DNA of 64,000 nt from Prionailurus bengalensis (Eukaryota; Chordata; Mammalia; Carnivora; Felidae): NCBI RefSeq assembly GCF_016509475.1, contig NC_057351.1, positions 55,231,549 through 55,295,548 on the forward strand, in the 5' to 3' direction. The notes under the pieces were generated by a model. That model ran no database searches. It saw only the letters and a program-made list of their open reading frames with translations, and had not been told where the DNA came from. A program made the position numbers and the translations under genes. Shown here piece by piece: positions 51,001 through 53,284 of the stretch. Positions within the stretch are counted from its first letter, which is position 1, and each line of letters opens with the position of its first letter.

Positions 51001-52370
51001 CCATTCAAGCATTTGACTAATACTGGCCACAGGCCTGCTATGGGCATAACTGTTGAATGTCTACTACTGTTCTGTTCTAGGTGTTGCAGATATAGGAATG
51101 AAAGCAAGACAAAAAAAAAAAAAAGATCCCTGCTCCCACAACGATTGGGCAGAGACAAAAAACAGGCAAACAAAATAACAGTCAAAGCATTTCAGGTAAT
51201 GGGAAGTACTACAAAGACTAGAAAGTGGGGTGCTGAGAGTGAGTGGCTCGTGGGAGTATTGGGGGTATCAGGGAGGCAAAGAAGGCTTTTGGGGGGACAT
51301 GCCATCTGATCTGAGGTGCCGGTGATAAGAAGAAACCATGAGAAGGTCTGGGGAAAGAATGTTCTAGGCAAACAGGGCAAGTGCAGGTGTGCTAGGACAG
51401 CCATGAAATGGGCATGTTCCAAAAGGAAAGGTGCCTGTGAGGCCAGCACACAGGGACTGGGGAGAAGAGAGGAGGAACAGGGTAGGACACCGGGTGGGAC
51501 AGGGGGCAAGGGCTGCCTGGAGGAGGGCCTTGGAGGCCATGGTCAAGAGTTTCAGCTTCATTTGTAGTGATGGGAAGCCACTGGCTGACATACATATTTT
51601 AAAGATAATGATACCAATAGCAAATATTACTATGTGCCAGGCACTATTCTAAGTGCTTTATCTAAATTAACTCATTTAATTCTCAAAACAACCCTATGGA
51701 TTAGAAAATATTATCATCCCCATTTGCGTAAGAGGGGACTGAGGCATGGAGGGGTTAAGTAACTTGCCCCAGGGTGTACTGTTGGCAGGTGCCACAGCCC
51801 AGCCAGGGTTGGCCACTCTGGTTACCGTGTGGAGTGCTGCAGGGGTGGGGGGTGGTCCCGACTTCTCATCCAGGCAGAACACAGGTAAGCCTTCCTGTGC
51901 AGCCGCGCACAGCTTCCTTCTGTCTGGAGGGCTTTGCTCACATGCCCATTGTGCAACCTCTGCCTATATTTCAAGACCAGGGCCCTATGTCACGCCCTGC
52001 ACGAAGCCTTGGGGACTAGGTGACCACCTTTGAAGACACAGCCCTACCAGAGACTGCAGCTTCCCCAGGCTTAGTGCACAATGGAGCATTAGCAGGTAGG
52101 ACTGCTATGGTCCCAGCGTCTGCTCCATTCCACCTGGACTCTTCCTGGGAGGATACCGTCAACCTAGGGAGACAGCACCCAGCCTCAAAGGAGGCCTCAT
52201 CTGGGACCACTGACCAGTGAAGTTCCCTCCGATGACGTAGGGGATGACCCCTCCAGGCCATATCCTCTCTGCCCTCGAGGTTGTGGCTCTTCGGACACGC
52301 GGAGAAAAGGTCTCAGCTCTGGCATTCGAGGTCCCGGGGCTCTGCAGAAGCATAGCATTTTCCTGGCCAT
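775..52370 (-). CDS. TLL2: TLL2, tolloid-like 2 metalloprotease; exons 4-20 of 21 (partial at both ends)
   Basis: Secreted zinc metalloprotease of the BMP1/tolloid family. The CDS joins, in transcript order, 52370-52215, 49470-49353, 44797-44619, 43627-43522, 36265-36141, 33668-33553, 28201-28099, 21264-21148, 20168-20023, 19603-19408, 12022-11897, 11164-11004, 10371-10191, 9343-9218, 6928-6801, 3586-3373 and 1025-775. Every junction is GT-AG and in phase, and the product is 849 residues. Domain order is propeptide end, astacin, CUB1, CUB2, EGF1, CUB3, EGF2, CUB4, CUB5. The paralogue call rests on remembered human sequences: CUB5 reads DYMEAYDGYDSTAPRLGRF, where TLL2 has YMEAYDGYDS, TLL1 has YVELFDGLDS and BMP1 has YMELFDGYDS. 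Residue numbers below use the human TLL2 frame recalled from memory. Exons 1-3 and 21 are outside the window. No disabling change is visible, so the gene looks functional. Confidence 0.96.
1026..3372 (-). other. TLL2: TLL2 intron 19
   Basis: 2347 bp. It is GC-rich near exon 20, with several C- or G-homopolymer tracts (for example 2270-2370). An AT-rich, apparently repeat-free block lies at about 2820-3010. I recognise no transposable element or RNA gene. Confidence 0.7.
3373..3586 (-). CDS. TLL2: TLL2 exon 19: CUB4, second part
   Basis: 214 nt, entered in phase 0 and left in phase 1, encoding TFNEFEIEQH through FQAVHST (about residues 817-887). It shows the third and fourth CUB cysteines (ECAYDHLELYDG and RFCGSKKP), the calcium-site acidic residues, and the closing strand QRKGFQAVHS. 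The acceptor is CCCCAG and the donor GTACGT. Confidence 0.94.
3890..4130 (-). mobile_element. MIR
   Basis: Antisense MIR: 'cattttacagatgaggaaac', 'ctgcccaaggtcacccagtg' and the 'actatacttg' end are in consensus order. Confidence 0.85.
4235..4435 (-). mobile_element. MIR
   Basis: Antisense MIR directly following the previous one, with 'gaaggggaaactgagtctta' and 'ttgcccaaactcacacagcc'. Confidence 0.85.
6159..6373 (-). mobile_element. Felid SINE (tRNA-Lys derived, SINEC_Fc-like), young
   Basis: Full-length reverse-oriented copy: the tRNA-related head ends at GGCGCCCC, and a CT-rich region and A-rich tail follow. It is flanked by a perfect 18-bp target-site duplication at 6141-6158 and 6374-6391 (agatctagaagcttttga). 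Near-consensus sequence and an intact duplication imply a recent insertion, and place the host among felids or close relatives. Confidence 0.95.
6570..6780 (-). mobile_element. MIR
   Basis: Antisense MIR with 'catttccagataatgaaac'-type core (6653-6675) and 'gagctggaaagtggcagcac'. Confidence 0.75.
6801..6928 (-). CDS. TLL2: TLL2 exon 18: CUB4, first part
   Basis: 128 nt, entered in phase 1 and left in phase 0, encoding GCAHKISSAE through GHRVKL (about residues 775-816). It contains the first CUB cysteine, ASPNWPDKYPS, the second cysteine in ECTW, and the sequon NIS. The acceptor is CCCTAG and the donor GTGAGT. CUB4 and CUB5 are the C-terminal modules present in the long tolloid-type enzymes and absent from the short BMP1 isoform. 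Confidence 0.93.
7240..7375 (+). mobile_element. MIR
   Basis: Sense MIR fragment with 'gtgggactttgggcactcac', 'tttgtaaaagggtgcc' and 'attaaatgagatgatacatg'. Confidence 0.7.
7396..7607 (-). mobile_element. Carnivore SINE (CAN-SINE)
   Basis: Reverse-oriented copy ending in the SINE head CCACCCAGGCGCC. Flanked by a 16-bp target-site duplication with two mismatches (7380-7395 and 7608-7623), so it is older than the copy at 6159. Confidence 0.92.
7725..7925 (-). mobile_element. MIR
   Basis: Antisense MIR fragment with 'ctatgccaagcattctgaat' and 'aggacttgaacccaggcctg'. Confidence 0.65.
8775..9020 (-). mobile_element. MIR
   Basis: Well-preserved antisense MIR, nearly full length, with 'gaaactgaagctcagagagg' and 'cccaaagtcacaaagccag'. 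Confidence 0.88.
9218..9343 (-). CDS. TLL2: TLL2 exon 17: EGF2, calcium-binding EGF module
   Basis: 126 nt, symmetric (phase 1 to phase 1) and the same length as exon 14, encoding a complete six-cysteine EGF module, KDECAKDNGG through GHDCKE (about residues 733-773). The DEC start and CVNTSGSYLC fit the calcium-binding EGF consensus with the hydroxylatable Asn. The acceptor is CTCAG and the donor GTGAGG. An AT/AC palindromic microsatellite begins about 105 nt upstream of the acceptor. Confidence 0.94.
9449..9546. repeat. Compound AT/AC microsatellite, palindromic
   Basis: (AT)n about 20 nt, then (AC)n about 26 nt, a short mixed centre, then (AT)n about 24 nt. The flanking AT runs are self-complementary and can form a hairpin or cruciform. 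Confidence 0.95.
9684..9874 (-). mobile_element. Carnivore SINE (CAN-SINE)
   Basis: Reverse-oriented, diverged copy with the head CCACCCAGGCACCCC and the internal promoter-like GGGGCTCGAACCC block. No clear target-site duplication was found. Confidence 0.9.
9900..10010 (+). mobile_element. ERVL-MaLR-like LTR tail
   Basis: Only the 3' end is present: 'cttcaagccacccactttgt' followed by 'ggcagtttgttacgacagcc'. The upstream part is cut by the SINE at 9684-9874. Confidence 0.55.
10191..10371 (-). CDS. TLL2: TLL2 exon 16: CUB3, second part
   Basis: 181 nt, entered in phase 0 and left in phase 1, encoding VCKYDFVEVR through RAHFFS (about residues 672-731). It carries the third and fourth CUB cysteines (VCKYDF and KFCGSEMP), the acidic calcium-site residues in YDFVEVRSG, and the final strand KRGFRAHFFS. 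The acceptor is TTTGCAG and the donor GTGTGG, which is among the weaker donors of this gene. Confidence 0.93.
10372..11003 (-). other. TLL2: TLL2 introns 15 and 14, no recognised content
   Basis: Intron 15 is 632 bp, and intron 14 (11165-11896) is 732 bp. Neither contains a repeat I recognise. An A-rich purine tract lies at 11258-11284 in intron 14. Confidence 0.6.
11004..11164 (-). CDS. TLL2: TLL2 exon 15: CUB3, first part
   Basis: 161 nt, entered in phase 1 and left in phase 0, encoding ACGGFITKLN through FELEGND (about residues 619-671). CUB landmarks are ACGG, ITSPGWPKEYP and NCVWQV, and NGT is a glycosylation sequon. The acceptor is GTGCAG and the donor GTATGC. The intron falls later in the CUB fold here than in CUB1, CUB2 and CUB4. 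Confidence 0.93.
11897..12022 (-). CDS. TLL2: TLL2 exon 14: EGF1, calcium-binding EGF module
   Basis: 126 nt, symmetric (phase 1 to phase 1), encoding one complete EGF module, VDECSWPDHG through KKTCE (about residues 577-617), with six cysteines. The DEC start and the CVNTLGSYKC segment match the calcium-binding EGF pattern C-x-N-x4-Y-x-C, where the Asn is the usual beta-hydroxylation site. The acceptor is CCACAG and the donor GTTGGT. Between CUB2 and CUB3 it acts as a calcium-rigidified linker. Confidence 0.94.
13720..13920 (+). mobile_element. MIR
   Basis: Sense MIR, diverged, with 'gttttaaaatgagaatagta' and the 'acctacttttagggtcgtg' segment. Confidence 0.65.
15139..15237. repeat. Degenerate 29-bp tandem repeat, four units
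   Basis: The core 'ccaactggcacc' or a variant recurs at 15139, 15169, 15198 and 15226, spaced 30, 29 and 28 bp. Confidence 0.7.
15405..15773 (+). mobile_element. hAT-type non-autonomous DNA element
   Basis: Contains 'gtggctatcgaacacttgaa' near the start and ends 'ttggacagcactg', a typical hAT-family inverted terminus. The family name (MER33/MER58-like) is uncertain. Confidence 0.7.
15890..16000 (-). mobile_element. L2 fragment
   Basis: Antisense L2 end: 'tgagtatttactgagctgag', 'ggccaggcgctgggaatata' and 'gtggcaaacaaagcaggtac'. Confidence 0.6.
16195..16380 (+). mobile_element. MIR
   Basis: Sense MIR with 'tcagtttcctcaatttaaaa' and 'taatgcctaccaaggggttg'. Confidence 0.7.
16927..17113. mobile_element. 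Palindromic MITE-like element, full length
   Basis: The ends are inverted: 'agggttgcca' at the start and 'tggtaaccct' at the end. The inner arms 'caactacctttgaattta' and 'agatttaactgggcatcc' are also roughly inverted. A known dispersed mammalian short DNA element by resemblance, but I cannot name the family with confidence. Confidence 0.6.
17280..17705 (+). mobile_element. ERVL-MaLR (MLT1-like) LTR
   Basis: An old retroviral-type LTR without coding sequence. It shows the characteristic order 'ggttatcctgggttatctg', 'gtgggcccac', 'caaggaaatccgacctccag', 'gttgttttaggccaccga' and the end 'gttacagcagcagcaagaaa'. Confidence 0.65.
17800..17945 (-). mobile_element. MIR fragment
   Basis: Antisense fragment with 'gttcagagaggttgtgtaac' and 'ttgcttaaggccacccag'. 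Confidence 0.65.
18935..19150 (+). mobile_element. MIR
   Basis: Sense MIR with 'ggcttaggggtcagactgcg', 'ctgagtgacccaagcaaccc' and 'cacacagtaggtgctcagtt'. Confidence 0.75.
19408..19603 (-). CDS. TLL2: TLL2 exon 13: CUB2, second part
   Basis: 196 nt, entered in phase 0 and left in phase 1, encoding IERHDSCAYD through AANFFK (about residues 511-575). It shows the third and fourth CUB cysteines (SCAYDYLEIRDG and HFCGYEKP) and the closing strand KAGFAANFFK. The acceptor is TGTTTAG and the donor GTATGA. The CUB calcium residues (Glu and Asp of YLEIRDG) are present. Confidence 0.93.
19604..20022 (-). other. TLL2: TLL2 introns 12 and 11
   Basis: Intron 12 (419 bp) has no recognised repeat. Intron 11 (20169-21147, 979 bp) holds a MER20-like fragment (20375-20560), a short AC run (20595-20608), a MIR fragment (20785-20900) and CpG-rich sequence approaching exon 11. 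Confidence 0.6.
20023..20168 (-). CDS. TLL2: TLL2 exon 12: CUB2, first part
   Basis: 146 nt, entered in phase 1 and left in phase 0, encoding TCGGDINKDA through LTFQAFE (about residues 463-510). The CUB signature C-G-G, IQSPNYPDDY and ECVWRI is complete. The acceptor is CTAAAG and the donor GTGAGT. It is separated from exon 13 by one of the shortest introns in the window (419 bp). Confidence 0.93.
20375..20560 (+). mobile_element. MER20-like fragment
   Basis: Starts 'agaggttctccacctttt', followed by 'tcaaaatcacccgggacat' and 'ccagaaattctgatgcaa', in MER20 order. Diverged. Confidence 0.6.
20785..20900 (-). mobile_element. MIR fragment
   Basis: Antisense core 'gaaacagaggcccagagagg' followed by 'gctcacacagctattcagag'. 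Confidence 0.6.
20940..21360. other. CpG-rich stretch over exon 11
   Basis: GC-rich, CpG-containing sequence around exon 11, for example 'gctgccacgcgtgcgtgggt' near 21060. A second intragenic CpG-island candidate by eye. Confidence 0.55.
21148..21264 (-). CDS. TLL2: TLL2 exon 11: CUB1, last part
   Basis: 117 nt, symmetric (phase 1 to phase 1), encoding RFCGDRAPEP through FFAVYE (about residues 424-461). It carries the fourth CUB cysteine in RFCG, the strand LWVEFRSSSS, and the terminal GKGFFAVYE typical of CUB ends. The acceptor is TTCCCAG and the donor GTTTGT. It sits in a CpG-rich stretch of about 400 bp. Confidence 0.92.
21699..21723. repeat. Poly-A run (25 nt)
   Basis: Homopolymer A tract. 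The sequence before it is not recognised as a SINE or LINE tail. Confidence 0.9.
22840..22995 (+). mobile_element. L1 3' UTR end
   Basis: The block 'gtgataaaaatgttct' through 'gtgattgatatctcaat' is a common 3' end of old L1 elements. The upstream extent, possibly from about 22440, is uncertain. Confidence 0.65.
23860..24070 (-). mobile_element. MIR
   Basis: Antisense copy with 'actgagcatgaccctctccc', 'acgggcaaactgagggttga' and 'gcaggatttgaaccttggca'. Confidence 0.65.
24240..25230. other. Repeat-free intronic block, possible conserved noncoding element
   Basis: About 1 kb of mixed-composition sequence in intron 10 with no recognisable transposable element. It includes a homeodomain-type 'cctaatccgctc' motif near 25007. 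Function is unknown. Confidence 0.35.
25247..25280. repeat. (CA)n microsatellite
   Basis: CA run of about 34 bp, ending in TCACAC. Confidence 0.95.
25566..25650. mobile_element. Half copy of the palindromic MITE-like element
   Basis: Begins 'agggttgccagattt', then 'gccagttaaatttgaatttc' and 'ataaacaatgaatcat', corresponding to one arm of the element at 16927-17113. Confidence 0.55.
27255..27955 (-). mobile_element. Old L1 3' region, minus-oriented
   Basis: Diverged antisense L1-type sequence. Hallmarks are 'ataaccactgttattta', 'ttaaattgttttccatg' and 'aggataaattcccagaag' in the expected order. It ends about 140 bp short of exon 10. Confidence 0.6.
28099..28201 (-). CDS. TLL2: TLL2 exon 10: CUB1, middle part
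   Basis: 103 nt, entered in phase 0 and left in phase 1, encoding IVLTFTSMDL through KAPLL (about residues 389-422). CWYDYVEVRDGYW contains the third CUB cysteine and the Y-D-Y-x-E-x-x-D-G segment, whose acidic residues usually form the CUB calcium site. The acceptor is TTTACAG and the donor GTGAGT. CUB1 is split over three exons, whereas the other CUBs use two. Confidence 0.93.
28700..29175 (-). mobile_element. L2 fragment
   Basis: Antisense L2 3' region: 'actatgtgcctgtctgtgtt', 'tagggagctcagagagcaca' and 'ctcagaagaggtggcattta'. Confidence 0.65.
30365..30570 (+). mobile_element. MIR
   Basis: Sense copy: 'tatcactcactagctctggg', 'agtttccttatctgcgaaac' and 'acataataggcactcaataa' in order. Confidence 0.85.
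30823..30869. repeat. (TG)n microsatellite
   Basis: TG dinucleotide run with one TCTG interruption near 30836. Confidence 0.95.
30895..30980 (+). mobile_element. MER20-like fragment
   Basis: Starts 'cagtggttcttaaccctgtt', with 'taccacctcagaagtttaaa' and 'aaatcagactccctaga' in order. Only the first half is present. Confidence 0.6.
31000..31090 (+). mobile_element. L2 3' end fragment
   Basis: 'ctaagtctcttgaagacagg' and 'gactgtaaattagatttctt' match the L2 sense tail. Short and diverged. Confidence 0.5.
31509..31577. repeat. (TTCC)n / (GGAA)n microsatellite, about 17 units
   Basis: An uninterrupted tetranucleotide run of 69 bp. On the transcribed-gene strand it reads GGAA. Confidence 0.96.
31798..32005 (+). 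mobile_element. MIR
   Basis: Sense copy: 'tggattcaaatcccaacttt', 'gtagccttaggcaagtccct' and 'tgtgaggattaaaagagaat'. Confidence 0.85.
32120..32290 (-). mobile_element. L2 fragment
   Basis: Antisense L2 end: 'tctatgtgccaggggctgtg' followed by 'tctctgtcctcaatgagttt'. Confidence 0.65.
32396..32434. repeat. (AC)n microsatellite
   Basis: AC dinucleotide run of about 39 bp without interruption. Confidence 0.95.
32515..32692 (+). mobile_element. Carnivore SINE, degenerate
   Basis: Plus-oriented diverged copy with CTCAGTCAGTTG in the head and a CT-rich tail. Flanked by a perfect 15-bp target-site duplication, aaaatgtctgagcct, at 32500-32514 and 32693-32707. Confidence 0.9.
33553..33668 (-). CDS. 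TLL2: TLL2 exon 9: CUB1, first part
   Basis: 116 nt, entered in phase 1 and left in phase 0, encoding CGETLQDTTG through SVTPGEK (about residues 351-388). It has the CUB start C-G-x-x-L, an N-glycosylation sequon (NFS), the P-G-F-P-N-x-Y-P motif and the second CUB cysteine in HCVWRI. The acceptor is TGCACAG and the donor GTAGGT. CUB1 and CUB2 of tolloids contribute to substrate recognition and, in BMP1-type enzymes, to secretion. Confidence 0.93.
33890..34010 (+). mobile_element. MIR fragment
   Basis: Sense 3' part: 'ccttagttttcttacctgta' followed by 'gagggttaatgaaatggcac'. Confidence 0.7.
34033..34272 (+). mobile_element. Carnivore SINE (CAN-SINE)
   Basis: Plus-oriented copy starting GGGGCACCTTGGTGGCTCAG, with an expanded CT tract and an AATAAATAATAAACATT tail. 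Confidence 0.92.
36141..36265 (-). CDS. TLL2: TLL2 exon 8: astacin domain, C-terminal end
   Basis: 125 nt, entered in phase 2 and left in phase 1, encoding GVFLDTILP through ARKLYKCP (about residues 309-349). RLSQGDIAQARKLYKC is the closing helix and last cysteine of the astacin fold. The next codon, split across the intron, begins CUB1. The acceptor is TGTAG and the donor GTAACT. Confidence 0.93.
36880..37000 (+). mobile_element. MIR fragment
   Basis: Sense copy: 'aggcctggctccaccacctg', 'gagcttagacaagccccttc' and 'ctctgaacttcagttgactc'. Confidence 0.6.
37480..38455 (+). mobile_element. L2-like region
   Basis: The sense L2 3' end is recognisable at 38150-38455 ('aagttcctcaagcagagaga', 'ggccttagggactggagcac'). 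The upstream part is assigned by general resemblance only. Confidence 0.5.
39150..39350 (-). mobile_element. MIR
   Basis: Antisense copy: 'cttatgtgccaggaccaggc', 'tttacatgcaccatctcatt' and 'ccctggaacccaggcaggcc'. Confidence 0.8.
40235..40690 (+). mobile_element. ERVL-MaLR-like LTR
   Basis: Contains 'ccattgaaatgtgacagaag', a mid-region in MaLR order and the end 'ataagttgctgttataaacc'. Old and diverged. Confidence 0.5.
41285..41480 (-). mobile_element. L2 fragment
   Basis: Antisense L2 end: 'aaatatttattgaatatcta', 'ctctgtgctaggctctgtgg' and 'gatctcagtctagtgag'. Confidence 0.65.
43522..43627 (-). CDS. TLL2: TLL2 exon 7: astacin domain, Met-turn
   Basis: 106 nt, entered in phase 1 and left in phase 2, encoding QEYNFLKME through RNTFS (about residues 274-307). 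DFDSIMHYARN contains the Met-turn (Met299) and the tyrosine (Tyr301) that acts as the switch ligand to zinc in astacins. The acceptor is TCACAG. The donor GTCGGA departs from consensus at +3 and +4 but keeps G at +5. Confidence 0.93.
44094..44130. repeat. GTTTT pentanucleotide repeat
   Basis: Imperfect tandem GTTTT/GTTT units in intron 6. Confidence 0.85.
44281..44300. repeat. Poly-T run (20 nt)
   Basis: Homopolymer T tract, so A-rich in the TLL2 transcript, in intron 6. Confidence 0.9.
44619..44797 (-). CDS. TLL2: TLL2 exon 6: astacin catalytic core (zinc site)
   Basis: 179 nt, entered in phase 2 and left in phase 1, encoding about residues 214-272. It begins CCSYVGRRGGG, the vicinal-cysteine loop of BMP1/tolloid proteases. 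It contains the zinc-binding signature HELGHVVGFWHEHTRPDRD: His242, His246 and His252 bind zinc and Glu243 is the general base (His242 codon at 44710-44712). All catalytic residues are intact. The acceptor is TCCAG and the donor GTAAGG. A palindromic GT/AC repeat lies about 66 nt upstream of the acceptor. Confidence 0.95.
44864..44941. repeat. Inverted GT / AC tract
   Basis: A GT-rich arm (44864-44902) faces an AC-rich arm (44905-44941) with CG interruptions. Both are alternating purine-pyrimidine, with Z-DNA and hairpin potential, just upstream of exon 6. Confidence 0.93.
45390..45603 (+). mobile_element. Carnivore SINE (CAN-SINE)
   Basis: Plus-oriented copy starting GGGGCACCTGGGTGGCTCAG, flanked by the short duplication tatgtgttc (45380-45388 and 45604-45612). 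Confidence 0.92.
46849..47079 (-). mobile_element. Felid SINE, young, with an internal 8-bp duplication
   Basis: Reverse-oriented copy nearly identical to the one at 6159-6373, inserted into an old L1. Flanked by a 14-bp target-site duplication, tcatttgcatttta (46835-46848 and 47080-47093). It differs by a tandem repeat of agatcgtg at 47017-47032 in the tRNA-related part. Confidence 0.94.
47172..47320. repeat. TC-rich low-complexity tract
   Basis: Several (TC)n runs broken by short TATATA segments. Lies inside the L1 of intron 5, just after the young SINE. Confidence 0.9.
48003..48042. repeat. (CA)n microsatellite
   Basis: CA run with one TC interruption, inside the L1 of intron 5. Confidence 0.93.
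49353..49470 (-). CDS. TLL2: TLL2 exon 5: astacin domain, N-terminal part
   Basis: 118 nt, entered in phase 1 and left in phase 2, encoding SQRAIFKQAM through SYRTC (about residues 175-212) plus split glycines at both ends. It carries the conserved astacin segments MRHWEKHTCVTF and FSYRTCG. The first Cys here pairs with a distant Cys in astacins. The last one begins the C-G-C-C motif completed in exon 6, which is specific to the BMP1/tolloid group. The acceptor is TTTCAG and the donor GTAAGT. The exon contains no long methionine-initiated frame, so it is easily missed in an ORF scan. Confidence 0.93.
51020..51600 (-). mobile_element. L2 fragment
   Basis: Antisense L2 3' region: 'gttctaggtgttgcagatat', then 'ggaaagaatgttctaggcaa', 'gccttggaggccatggtcaa' and 'gatgggaagccactggc' in the usual order. 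Confidence 0.7.
51605..51815 (-). mobile_element. MIR
   Basis: Nearly full-length antisense copy: 'ctatgtgccaggcactattc', 'taactcatttaattctcaaa' and 'ggttaagtaacttgcccca'. Confidence 0.88.
52215..52370 (-). CDS. TLL2: TLL2 exon 4: propeptide end, furin site, start of astacin domain
   Basis: 156 nt, entered and left in phase 1, encoding about residues 122-174. The 27 residues from GQENAMLLQ to FSPRVRR are the end of the propeptide. RVRR, encoded at 52288-52299, is a proprotein-convertase site and is followed by the mature N-terminus ATTSRAERIWPGG, the usual start of a tolloid protease. The exon ends in IGGNFT, which contains an N-glycosylation sequon (NFT). The acceptor is TTGCAG and the donor GTCAGT. 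The propeptide part diverges from remembered human TLL2 while the mature part is nearly identical, as expected for this family. No exon upstream of it was found in 52371-64000. Confidence 0.93.
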
Positions 52371-53284
52371 CTGCAAGAGAGGCATGCTGCCATTTACTTT
52401 GCCTTGAATTCCTTCTGTACATTATGGTTAAGACTGTATTATTCATGAATCCATAAAAAGGGGGGTGTGAAGAACCTGTGTTCTACAGGGGGTATTTGGT
52501 CTGTTGAGGGTTTTGAAACCCTGGGTGTTAGTAAGGGTGCCAGGCCTCTGAGGAAAGCAGGTCTGGCTCGTTGGAAGCCTTGAACAGGCCCTGTGGGGCA
52601 AAGGGCAGCCAGAGACCCTCAGACTCAAGCTGCCCGGACAAGGCATCCTTTGGGAAGGAGCCGAGTTAGGGGTGTGCTCTCTTCTTAGCACTGGGAACAC
52701 CCGACGAAACTATTGAACCAGTCCCCTGCCCTGATGAAATACCCATCAGTGTTGTAAAGTTTGAAAACGATTTGGCCAGTCTGACAAACAGAAGGAACCA
52801 GTCTGTGATGCCGGGAAAATAAACTCTTTGCAAGATAACCCCCTGGAAAAAGGTGAGCCTCAGAAAATCCCCAACTCCTCCCAGTCTCTTGGCACAGCCG
52901 GACCTTTCAGAGAGAAACGTGCAGAAGAAACGGAGGCTCTGTTAAGGTCCTGAGTCCAAGGTGTGTCTCCCGGAAATAGCAGAGATAGTCAGGTGGGATA
53001 AAATCGCTCGAACCTATGGCAACCAAAGAGCTGACTCCACATTCATTTTCTTGGTCATTCAGACAATGCAAGGTTTTGTTTTCAGGCTGCTTGCTCAGAT
53101 TCCCTCACGATTCTCACTTGGAGCATTTGCTCTCTAGTTTCTGCATCGTTTCCCTAACAATCAGCTTTTGATTTTGTTGGTCCCTTTCATTTTTTATTAT
53201 TTCATTAATTTTACGTATGTTATTGCTTCCTTCCATTTTCACTTATTTTATTCTGATGTTTCCTTTCTATCTTCTTCTCTTTTT

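Larger units (their letters stand above)
49471..52214 (-). other. TLL2: TLL2 intron 4
   Basis: 2744 bp. An L2 antisense copy (51020-51600) runs directly into a MIR antisense copy (51605-51815). A 16-nt A-run lies at 51109-51124. The stretch 49500-51000 shows nothing recognisable. Confidence 0.7.
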
